Assembly (NCBI GenBank): GCA_900552305.1
Contig: URZD01000035.1
Location: 1-14,222 of the forward strand
Direction: 5' to 3'
From: an uncultured Eubacteriales bacterium
GTDB taxonomy: Bacteria; Bacillota; Clostridia; Monoglobales; Monoglobaceae
Length of the DNA: 14,222 nt
This document shows positions 7,075-13,597 of the stretch, in pieces; the stretch's first letter is position 1; every line of letters begins with the position of its first letter. A model generated the notes under the pieces. It did not search any database and was not told the origin of the DNA. It was given only the letters and a program-made list of their open reading frames with translations. Position numbers and translations under genes: made by a program.

Positions 7075-8334
7075 TTGAACGGTAAAAGGAAAATAATTCA
7101 TGTGGATATGGACGCGTTTTTTGCCGCGGTAGAGGTGCGCGACAATCCGAGCCTTGCCGGAAAACCGCTGATAATAGGCGCGCTTCCGACAGAACGCGGC
7201 GTGGTTTCGACGTGCAGCTATGAGGCAAGAAAATTCGGAATACGTTCCGCAATGAATATAAAAGAGGCGTACCGCCGCTGCCCCGACGGAGTGTTTATGC
7301 ACGGAAATATGCACAAGTACGCGGAGGCGTCCTCCAAAATTCATGAAATCATGCTGAAGTATACCGATGTAATTGAGTTTGTTGCTCTTGACGAGGGGTA
7401 TATGGACGTTACTGCATCGGAAAAACTGTTCGGCGGCGCGGAGAAAATCGGCAGGCAGCTTAAAGCCGAAATCTTCGAGAGCGTCGGAGTGACCTGCTCG
7501 GTAGGTATTTCGTACTGTATGATGGGGGCAAAGCTCGCAAGCGAGGAGAAAAAGCCGAACGGCTTTTTTATAATTCCCGACAGTGCGGCTCTTGTTTCGC
7601 TGATAGCCGACAGACCTGTGGGCGTGATTAACGGAATAGGAAAAAAGACGGCGGAAAAGCTGAACGCGATAGGAATATACACTGTTGCGCAGCTTGCGGC
7701 ACAGACGGAAACGGCTATGGTCAGAATGTTCGGCGTTCACGGTGCGGAAATCCGAAGGTTTGCGCACGGCGATGACCGGCGCGAGGTGATTGCGGACTCC
7801 GCGGCGAAGTCAATAGGCAGAGAACATACCTTTCAGACCGACATAACCGACAAGGAGGTATTGCGGGACGCGCTGCACCTGCTTTCGGCGGCGGTTGCAT
7901 ACCGCGCGAAAAAGAGCGGCGTGTGGGGAAAAACCGTAACTCTGAAAATAAAACTGAGCGATATGCGCAGCATTACGCGCGCGCGGAGCGGGGACGCGGT
8001 AAACTCCGCAAAGGAAATCTATGCAATTTCGCGGGAAATTTTGGATAAACAGAGTTTTTCCATGCCTGTGCGGCTTATCGGAGTGAGCATTAGCAACCTC
8101 CGCGACAGCAAGGAGGAAAAATTCCGTCAGCTTTCGCTGTTTGACGAAACGGACGCGGCGGCTGAGCGGTCGCGAAGGAGCGAGGCTCTGGACGATGTGG
8201 TTTTCAGTCTGAACAATACATACGGCAGGGGAATTTTGCAGACGGGCAAGGAGCTTGAAATACGAAAAAAATTCAGTAAAAACGGAGCAATACCGCCCGA
8301 AAGGGATAAGGACAAAAACGGACATGAAGGTTAG
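7075..8334 (+). CDS. dinB: DNA polymerase IV (Y-family translesion polymerase)
   Basis: A 419-aa Y-family polymerase. Visible are the first metal site and steric gate HVDMDAFFAAVE (D11, D13, F16), the CSYEARKFGI finger motif, the catalytic LDEGYMD (D106, E107), the HhH region GVINGIGKKTAEKL, and the little-finger domain. QLSLF (352-356) is a consensus sliding-clamp binding motif; a further 63-residue basic tail follows it. The start is the TTG at 7075: GGAGGTG (7059-7065) is 9 nt upstream and the protein then opens like E. coli DinB. An in-frame GTG at 6982 lacks a ribosome binding site and would add 31 atypical residues; GTG 7063 overlaps the site. The gene lies 94 bp after the binding-protein gene. 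I see no LexA/DinR-type GAAC-N4-GTTC box upstream, so SOS control is not evident. Confidence 0.96.
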   Translation: MNGKRKIIHVDMDAFFAAVEVRDNPSLAGKPLIIGALPTERGVVSTCSYEARKFGIRSAMNIKEAYRRCPDGVFMHGNMHKYAEASSKIHEIMLKYTDVIEFVALDEGYMDVTASEKLFGGAEKIGRQLKAEIFESVGVTCSVGISYCMMGAKLASEEKKPNGFFIIPDSAALVSLIADRPVGVINGIGKKTAEKLNAIGIYTVAQLAAQTETAMVRMFGVHGAEIRRFAHGDDRREVIADSAAKSIGREHTFQTDITDKEVLRDALHLLSAAVAYRAKKSGVWGKTVTLKIKLSDMRSITRARSGDAVNSAKEIYAISREILDKQSFSMPVRLIGVSISNLRDSKEEKFRQLSLFDETDAAAERSRRSEALDDVVFSLNNTYGRGILQTGKELEIRKKFSKNGAIPPERDKDKNGHEG

Positions 8335-8361
8335 ACGGCTGCCTTTTGAGTCCGTTTTTTG
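8314..8361 (+). terminator. Rho-independent terminator overlapping the dinB stop codon
   Basis: AAAAACGGAC (8314-8323) pairs with GTCCGTTTTT (8350-8359). Inside the loop, AAGG (8327-8330) pairs with CCTT (8342-8345). A T6 run follows the outer stem. The 5' arm and the stop codon (8332-8334) are part of dinB. It insulates the metal cassette that follows. Confidence 0.8.
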
Positions 8362-8440
8362 TTTTGCAAAGACAAAAAGGAATACGCCCAAAATAAATAT
8401 ATGCGGCTTTAAAATTTATAAAATTTTTTTCAAAAATGTA

Positions 8441-8469
8441 TTGACAAAATAAAAACCGCGGAGTATAAT
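8441..8469 (+). promoter_or_regulatory. Consensus promoter of the metal-efflux cassette
   Basis: TTGACA (8441-8446), 17 nt, TATAAT (8464-8469): a perfect sigma-A promoter. Transcription should begin near 8476, directly before the operator dyad. A strong promoter of this kind fits a unit kept off by a bound repressor. The rest of 8335-8440 is AT-rich DNA in which I see nothing else. Confidence 0.93.
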
Positions 8470-8480
8470 AACAGTAACGA

Positions 8481-8496
8481 TTGAACAATTATTCAA
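8481..8496. promoter_or_regulatory. ArsR/SmtB-family operator dyad
   Basis: TTGAACAATTATTCAA is a 16-bp palindrome with one mismatched pair. Its TGAA...TTCA core is the form bound by SmtB/CzrA-type zinc-responsive repressors. It lies at about +5 to +20, between the promoter and the arsR ribosome binding site, so a bound dimer would block initiation. Binding by the ArsR protein encoded just downstream is inferred. Confidence 0.82.
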
Positions 8497-8514
8497 ATGA
8501 AAGGATGAACAAAC

Positions 8515-8880
8515 GTGCATGAGAATATTTTCGATGAGATGAACAGAGAAAACGCCGAAACGAATGCGGCGCTTATCAGACAGGTAGCGGACACAATGCC
8601 CAAGGATGAGGTTCTGTACGATTTGGCGGAGCTGTACAAGGTATTCGGGGATTGCACGCGCATAAAAATCCTTTACGCGCTTTTCGAAGCGGAGATGTGC
8701 GTGAGCGACATAGCGGAGCTGCTGAATATGACGGCGTCGGCAATCTCGCATCAGCTGGGCGTTCTTAAAAGGGCGCGGCTGGTCAGATACAGACGCGAAG
8801 GCAAAACGATGCTGTATTCGCTTGCCGACGATCACGTTCGGACAATAATTGGTCAGGGTATGAATCACATAGAGGAATAG
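8515..8880 (+). CDS. ArsR/SmtB-family metal-sensing repressor (Zn-type, alpha-5 site)
   Basis: A 121-aa winged-helix repressor. It covers the family core from LYKVFGDCTRIKILYAL to the recognition helix SAISHQLGVLKRARLV and the wing RYRREGKTMLYSL. At the C-terminus D105-x-H107-x10-H118-x2-E121 reproduces the alpha-5 zinc site of SmtB and CzrA. The alpha-3 region reads EMCVSD with one cysteine, not the CxC of arsenic or cadmium sensors, and there are no N-terminal cysteines like those of CadC, so Zn(II) (or Co) sensing is favoured over As. The start is GTG 8515, with AAAGGA 9 nt upstream. Its own promoter and operator lie directly upstream and the efflux genes follow after 16 bp. Metal binding should release the operator and induce the whole unit. 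Confidence 0.93.
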   Translation: MHENIFDEMNRENAETNAALIRQVADTMPKDEVLYDLAELYKVFGDCTRIKILYALFEAEMCVSDIAELLNMTASAISHQLGVLKRARLVRYRREGKTMLYSLADDHVRTIIGQGMNHIEE

Positions 8881-8896
8881 AAAGGGGCAAAAAACA

Positions 8897-9112
8897 ATGA
8901 AAAAGAGATTTGAACTGGAGAATTTGGACTGTGCGCACTGCGCGGCAAAGATTGAGGACGCGATAGGCAAGCTTGACGGCGTAAACAGCGCAACGGTGAA
9001 CTTTATGGCGCAAAAACTGGTACTTGACGCGGATGATGAATGCTTTGACGAGATTTTGGCAAAGGCAAAAGAGGTTACAAAGAAGATTGAGCCGGACTGC
9101 GTTATAAAATAA
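8897..9112 (+). CDS. Free-standing heavy-metal-associated (HMA) domain protein, metallochaperone
   Basis: A 71-aa protein with a single ferredoxin-like HMA fold: the metal-binding loop LDCAHCAAKIE (C12, C15) after the first strand, then a helix, the GVNSATVNF strand and a final strand. It should bind a soft or borderline metal ion in the cytosol and hand it to the ATPase encoded next. The downstream pump has no N-terminal HMA domain of its own, so this gene looks like that domain split off as a separate protein. AAAGGGG lies shortly before ATG 8897; the gap to arsR is 16 bp and the three genes share one promoter. The acidic residues next to the Cys pair (D11) are common in Zn/Cd-type HMA domains, where they may favour Zn(II). 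Confidence 0.92.
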   Translation: MKKRFELENLDCAHCAAKIEDAIGKLDGVNSATVNFMAQKLVLDADDECFDEILAKAKEVTKKIEPDCVIK

Positions 9113-9146
9113 GAATAATATCAAATGTATGGGAAGTGAATGACGG

Positions 9147-9269
9147 ATGAACAAGAAACAGAAAAATGTACTTTGCAGGATAATAATATGCGGCAACATA
9201 TCTGCTGCCGTTGCAGGAACTTATAAAGGATGTTTTATTTGTTGCGTGTTACCTGATAATCGGTGTTGA
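9147..9269 (+). pseudogene. Out-of-frame N-terminal piece of the P-type ATPase
   Basis: ATG 9147 has a fair ribosome binding site (GGGAAG about 10 nt upstream) and opens with MNKKQKNVLCRIII, the usual N-terminus of clostridial CadA-type ATPases that lack an HMA domain. The frame then departs from the family (CGNISAAVAG...) and stops at 9267. The expected continuation (YAATYLLPLQELIKD...) begins at 9187 in the +1 frame. The piece therefore supplies the true start of the pump but is cut from it by a frame break at about 9183-9187. As read it would give only a 40-aa peptide. Confidence 0.75.
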
Positions 9270-10980
9270 CGTGCTGAAAAAGTCGGCGGTAAACATCAAA
9301 AACGGTCAGGTGTTTGACGAAAACTTTCTGATGATGATTGCGACCATGGGCGCACTTTTGACCGGCGAATTCGGCGAGGCGGTTTTCGTAATCCTGTTTT
9401 ATCAGGTCGGAGAGCTTTTCCAAAGCATTGCGGTCGGCAGAAGCAGAAAATCCATTTCCGACCTCATGGAGATTTGTCCGGAGTTTGCTTACATCGAGAA
9501 GGACGGCGACTATGTAAAGGTTGAGCCGGAGTCGCTGCACATAGGCGATATTATAGTAGTCCGTCCGGGCGAGAAGATACCTATGGACGGAACGGTTGTT
9601 TCCGGCAGCTCGGGCATAGACACGTCAAACCTTACGGGCGAGTCGGTCCCGCGGCAGATTGCGGAGGGCGACAGCGTACTCAGCGGTTGTATAAACCTCA
9701 GCGGTGTGCTGAAAATCCGTGTGGAAAAGGAATTTTACGATTCAACGGTATGCAAGATTATGGAGCTTGTCGAGAATGCGACCTCGGCGAAGGCAAAGAC
9801 GGAGAATTTTATCACAAAGTTTGCAAAGTATTACACGCCCGCGGTGGTTTTTGCTGCGCTTGCAATGGCGCTTATTGTACCGCTGTTTAACGGACAGTGG
9901 AGCGAAAGCCTTCACAGCGCGCTTGTATTCCTTGTAATATCGTGTCCGTGCGCGCTTGTTATATCGGTACCGCTCTCATTCTTCGGCGGTATAGGCTGCG
10001 CGTCCAAAAACGGAATACTGATAAAAGGGTCAAACTACTTAGAGGAGCTTTCAAAGTGCCGCAGCATGGTATTTGACAAAACGGGAACGCTGACCCGCGG
10101 CAGCTTTGAGGTTTCGGAGGTAATCCCAAGCGGAATAAGCGAAGCGGAGCTTATCGAGATATGCGCGTATGCAGAGAGCTGCAGCAAGCATCCTATTGCG
10201 CAGTCGATAGTAAAGGCATACGGAAAACCGTTTGACAACAGCAGAATATCAGACGCGGAGGAGCTTTCAGGCAGGGGTATGCGGATAACTCTTGACGGCA
10301 GCGAGGTACTTGCGGGTAATATCAAGCTGATGAAGGAAAACAGTATCGAGACCGAGGGCGCGGAGGACGGCACGACCTGCGTCTATGTGGCAAAGGACGG
10401 TAAATATATAGGAAGAGTTACCATTGCCGATGTGATAAAGGACGGCGCAAAGACCGCGATAGAGAGCCTGAGACGGCTTGGCGTAACAAAGACGGTAATG
10501 CTGACGGGCGACAGAAGGGCGGTCGGTGAGAAGGTCGGCGGCGAGCTTGGACTTGACGAGGTCCATGCGGAGCTTTTGCCGGCTGATAAGATAAGCGAAA
10601 TGGTTAAGATAACCGAGCAAAACGAAAACGGCGCAACCGCAGTTTATGTCGGTGACGGCGTAAATGACGCTCCCGTTCTGGCAAGAGCTGACGTGGGAAT
10701 TGCAATGGGCAGCATGGGCTCTGACGCGGCAATCGAGGCGGCGGATATTGTTATCATGGACGACGATATACGCAGACTGCCGCTGGCACTCAGAATCTCG
10801 GTAAAAACAATGCGGATTGCAAAGGAAAACATTGTGTTTGCCCTTGCGGTAAAGCTCGCGGTGCTGCTGCTCGGCGCGTTCGGCAAGGCTACCATGTGGG
10901 AGGCTGTGTTTGCGGATGTCGGCGTTTCGGTTATCGCTATTCTGAATGCGATGCGCTGCCTCGGAATAAAAAATAAATAA
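9211..10980 (+). CDS. cadA: PIB-2 P-type ATPase (Zn/Cd/Pb export), 5' end frameshifted
   Basis: The main frame (589 codons from TTG 9211, open from 9187) encodes a CadA/ZntA-type pump that exports Zn(II), Cd(II) or Pb(II) at the expense of ATP. Counted from 9211: actuator TGES at 142-145, membrane CPC at 245-247, phosphorylation site DKTGT with D289, the SKHP motif of the nucleotide domain, and the hinge GDGVND at 481-486. The last membrane helices carry the K (KLAVLLLG) and D (FADVGVS) that mark class PIB-2. No HMA domain is present; the gene upstream supplies one. TTG 9211 has no ribosome binding site and would skip the first membrane helix; the natural start at 9147 is in another frame. 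The gene is thus either damaged, rescued by frameshifting, or misread at about 9183. A strong terminator follows. Confidence 0.92.
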   Translation: MQELIKDVLFVACYLIIGVDVLKKSAVNIKNGQVFDENFLMMIATMGALLTGEFGEAVFVILFYQVGELFQSIAVGRSRKSISDLMEICPEFAYIEKDGDYVKVEPESLHIGDIIVVRPGEKIPMDGTVVSGSSGIDTSNLTGESVPRQIAEGDSVLSGCINLSGVLKIRVEKEFYDSTVCKIMELVENATSAKAKTENFITKFAKYYTPAVVFAALAMALIVPLFNGQWSESLHSALVFLVISCPCALVISVPLSFFGGIGCASKNGILIKGSNYLEELSKCRSMVFDKTGTLTRGSFEVSEVIPSGISEAELIEICAYAESCSKHPIAQSIVKAYGKPFDNSRISDAEELSGRGMRITLDGSEVLAGNIKLMKENSIETEGAEDGTTCVYVAKDGKYIGRVTIADVIKDGAKTAIESLRRLGVTKTVMLTGDRRAVGEKVGGELGLDEVHAELLPADKISEMVKITEQNENGATAVYVGDGVNDAPVLARADVGIAMGSMGSDAAIEAADIVIMDDDIRRLPLALRISVKTMRIAKENIVFALAVKLAVLLLGAFGKATMWEAVFADVGVSVIAILNAMRCLGIKNK

Positions 10981-10995
10981 GTCGGAAAAAATTCG

Positions 10996-11032
10996 GCTGC
11001 CGCACTTTTTCGGAAGTGCGGCAGCTTTTTTT
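10996..11032 (+). terminator. Rho-independent terminator after the ATPase
   Basis: A 12-bp perfect stem (GCTGCCGCACTT 10996-11007 with AAGTGCGGCAGC 11014-11025), a TTTCGG loop and seven T's. It ends the metal cassette. Confidence 0.97.
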
Positions 11033-11087
11033 GCGTGGGCGGGGAAAACAGTTTTAAAACTTTTTCAAAAAATCATACTTTGGGATG

Positions 11088-11116
11088 ATGACAAAACGCG
11101 TATAAACTGGTAAAAT
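11088..11116 (+). promoter_or_regulatory. Probable promoter of the LAL regulator, with nearby dyads
   Basis: ATGACA (11088-11093), 17 nt, TAAAAT (11111-11116): five of six matches in each box. Three dyads surround it: AGTTTTAAAACT (11050-11061, perfect), AAAACAG/CTGTTTT (11119-11125 and 11138-11144) and CGTAA-ACATA-TTACG (11192-11206) just before the ribosome binding site. Any of these could be an operator, for instance for autoregulation; none matches a site I know. Confidence 0.55.
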
Positions 11117-11223
11117 AGAAAACAGAAATAATATGCGCTGTTTTTGTGCCGAAAAGGCTAATTCAAATGTCTTTACAATGACGCGAAAAAACGTAAACAT
11201 ATTACGGAAAGGATGTGATACTG

Positions 11224-13569
11224 ATGAAAAAAGCGATTGCAATTAAAAATGACAGCCTTGAAAGGTTTCAGACCTTTTTTGAAAAGGGCAGAATAGTGAT
11301 ATTGCACGCACCATGCGGCTTTGGCAAAACCACGCTTGTAAACGAGGTGCTGTGCGACAGGTGTGAAAAAATTTTAAAAATCTCCGCAGACAGGATTTTA
11401 GACGGCATCCGCGACCCCGACAAATGGGAGGTGCTTGTTGTAGACGATTTGCAGACGATACATTCCGAGGAGGAAGAACAGTTGCTTTGTGCGCTTGTGC
11501 GCGACAATCCGAACAAGCGGTTTGTGCTGCTGACGCGCGGCGCGATTCCGGGATGGGTTATGCCGTTTCGGCTGACGGGGCTGATGTTTGAGCTTTCTGC
11601 CGAGGATATGTTTTTTGACCGCGAAACAGCGGAAAACTTTTTTGACAAATCCGCCGTCAGACTTCAGGACGGGGAGTTTGATGCCATAATGCGGGATTCG
11701 TGGGGGTATCCGCTTGCGCTCACGCTTATTGCGGAGCATATGAAAAAGGGCGAGCCGTACGGCAGCAGCCTGCTGGGCGAGGTTACCCATGAGATATATA
11801 TGTACTTTGACGAGATGATTTATAAGCGGTTTGATTTGCCGACGCGGCGGTTTTTGCTGGAGCTTGCGCCGTTTGAAAGGCTTACTGTGGAGCTTGCGAA
11901 AATGGTCAGCGGCGATGCAAACGCCGGTAAAATTCTGACAGAGCTGCAAAACGATTCAAGTATGATGCTTTATGACAGTCCCGACACGTTCCATTTCTGG
12001 CCGGTGTTCCGCGAATTTCTTATGTGGGAGCAAAACCGCGAGTATACGGAGGAACAGCGGCGCGCGCTTTACAGCCGCTGCGGTCTGTTTTACGAGCTGC
12101 ATCAGGAATATGCCGAAGCGCTTGAATACTATATGAAAAGCGGCGAGAAAAGCAAGGTGTCCGAGCTGCTTATAAAAGCGACAAACCTCCACCCCGGAAT
12201 GGGTCACTATGAGGAAATGGAGAGCTATTATATGTCGCTGCCCGATTCCTCAATCGCGACAAGTCCGGCGCTTATGCAAGGAAAGAGTATGCAGTGCGCG
12301 CTCCATGCCGACTATGCCGGCTCGGAGAAATGGTACAGCCGCCTGAAGGATTTTGCGGCGGTGCGCAAAAGCTCGGACGCGGCGGCAAAGGAGGCTAAAA
12401 GCCGACTTATATGGCTTGACGTTGCGCTGCCGCAGCGCGGAGTGACGGGACTTATAGATACGATAAAATCGGCGTTTAAGCTGATGACGGACAGAGAGAT
12501 AGAGCTGCCGTCGTTTTCGGTCACAAGCACATTGCCGAGCATAATGAACGGCGGCAAGGATTTTTCGGAATGGAGCAAAATTGACGATTTGCTCTATGCA
12601 ACGGTAAAGCTGCCGGTTACTGCGGTGCTTGGCAGGGACGGAATAGTCCTTCCCGAGTGTGCGGTTGCCGAGAGCAAGTTTGAAAAGGGCGAGGACGTAT
12701 CGAGCAGAATGCTCACCCTTGTGTCGCGTCTCAGCGAGGTGCAGAGCGGCGGAACTCCGGACATAGAATTTGCGCTTGTCGGACTTCTGGTGCGCAGTCA
12801 GGCTGACAGCGGCAGAGCCGATGATGCAAAAAACACTCTTGCCGCGATGAAGGCGCGATTTTCGGAGAGAGGTCTGGACCGCTTTATGCCGAACATAAAC
12901 GCGATGATGTGTCGCATAGATATGCGGCGGGCGGATACCGAGCTGACAAAAAAGTGGTACTGTGACGAAGCGCCGCGCGATTCGCTTAATATGCACATAC
13001 TCAAAAGATACCAATATTTTACAGAAGCAATGGCGGAGCTTGCGCTCGGTGACGAAACGGCGGCAATGCTTACGCTGTCGCCGCTTGAGCCATACTGCGA
13101 AAAGTGCGCAAGGCATATCGATATGATACATCTGCGTGTTCTTACGGCGATAGCAAAAAATCGGCTCGGTGACGATTCGTGGCGCGGCGATATGGAAAGA
13201 GCGGTTTCAATCCCGCGAGAATACGGCTTTGTACGCACAATAAGCACGTACGGCGCGGCAGTGCTGCCGCTCTTGACGGAATGCGCTCAGTCGGCTTTTG
13301 TCAAAAAGGTAACAAAGGCAGCAAGGGCGCAGGCGGTGTATTATCCCGATTTCCTTAAACCGAAAAAGACCTCCGCGGAAAAGCTGACGAAGGCAGAAAT
13401 GCAGGTTTTGCGGCTTGTATGCGCGGACAAAAGCAACTCCGAGATTGGCGAGATACTCGATATAAGGCTTGCCACGGTTAAAAGCCATGTAAGTCATATA
13501 CTTCAAAAGCTCGGCGCAACGCGCCGCAGCGAAGCAAAAACAATAGCCGAAAGGCTTCATATTATATAA
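11224..13569 (+). CDS. MalT-like LAL regulator (P-loop ATPase with C-terminal LuxR HTH)
   Basis: A 781-aa protein of the large ATP-binding LuxR (LAL) type. The N-terminus is a STAND-like ATPase: Walker A HAPCGFGKTTL (K35, T36), Walker B VLVVDDLQ (D74, D75), then a sensor-like VLLTRG strand. The middle is helical and repeat-like (YSRCGLFYELHQEYAEALEYYMKSG is TPR-like), the likely inducer-binding region. The last 60 or so residues are a LuxR HTH: LTKAEMQVLRLV, SNSEIGEILDI, ATVKSHVSHILQKL. Such proteins are silent until an inducer and ATP promote oligomerisation. ATG 11224 is preferred over GTG 11215 because AAAGGAT is then 9 nt upstream. A promoter precedes it; a secreted-protein gene follows after 28 bp with no terminator, so both are probably one transcript and that gene a likely target. 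The inducer is unknown. Confidence 0.92.
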   Translation: MKKAIAIKNDSLERFQTFFEKGRIVILHAPCGFGKTTLVNEVLCDRCEKILKISADRILDGIRDPDKWEVLVVDDLQTIHSEEEEQLLCALVRDNPNKRFVLLTRGAIPGWVMPFRLTGLMFELSAEDMFFDRETAENFFDKSAVRLQDGEFDAIMRDSWGYPLALTLIAEHMKKGEPYGSSLLGEVTHEIYMYFDEMIYKRFDLPTRRFLLELAPFERLTVELAKMVSGDANAGKILTELQNDSSMMLYDSPDTFHFWPVFREFLMWEQNREYTEEQRRALYSRCGLFYELHQEYAEALEYYMKSGEKSKVSELLIKATNLHPGMGHYEEMESYYMSLPDSSIATSPALMQGKSMQCALHADYAGSEKWYSRLKDFAAVRKSSDAAAKEAKSRLIWLDVALPQRGVTGLIDTIKSAFKLMTDREIELPSFSVTSTLPSIMNGGKDFSEWSKIDDLLYATVKLPVTAVLGRDGIVLPECAVAESKFEKGEDVSSRMLTLVSRLSEVQSGGTPDIEFALVGLLVRSQADSGRADDAKNTLAAMKARFSERGLDRFMPNINAMMCRIDMRRADTELTKKWYCDEAPRDSLNMHILKRYQYFTEAMAELALGDETAAMLTLSPLEPYCEKCARHIDMIHLRVLTAIAKNRLGDDSWRGDMERAVSIPREYGFVRTISTYGAAVLPLLTECAQSAFVKKVTKAARAQAVYYPDFLKPKKTSAEKLTKAEMQVLRLVCADKSNSEIGEILDIRLATVKSHVSHILQKLGATRRSEAKTIAERLHII

Positions 13570-13597
13570 ACAAAAAAACAGGAGGGTTAAGTAAGTA

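Noticed and set aside
9183..9190. Programmed ribosomal frameshift as the normal way to make the ATPase
   Set aside because: No classic slippery heptamer, stimulatory hairpin or pseudoknot is evident, and this pump family is not known to me to use recoding; mutation or sequence error is simpler.
9140..9226. 28-codon Cys-rich ORF (ending HICCRCRNL) in the metal cassette
   Set aside because: It was tempting as a metal-binding peptide, but it overlaps the ATPase 5' region in a third frame, its start is only 7 nt from the better-supported ATG 9147, and the cysteines arise from that overlap.
12250..13131. 293-codon open frame on the minus strand
   Set aside because: It is the shadow of the LAL regulator gene; composition (Arg/His/Cys-rich) is unlike a real protein of this genome.
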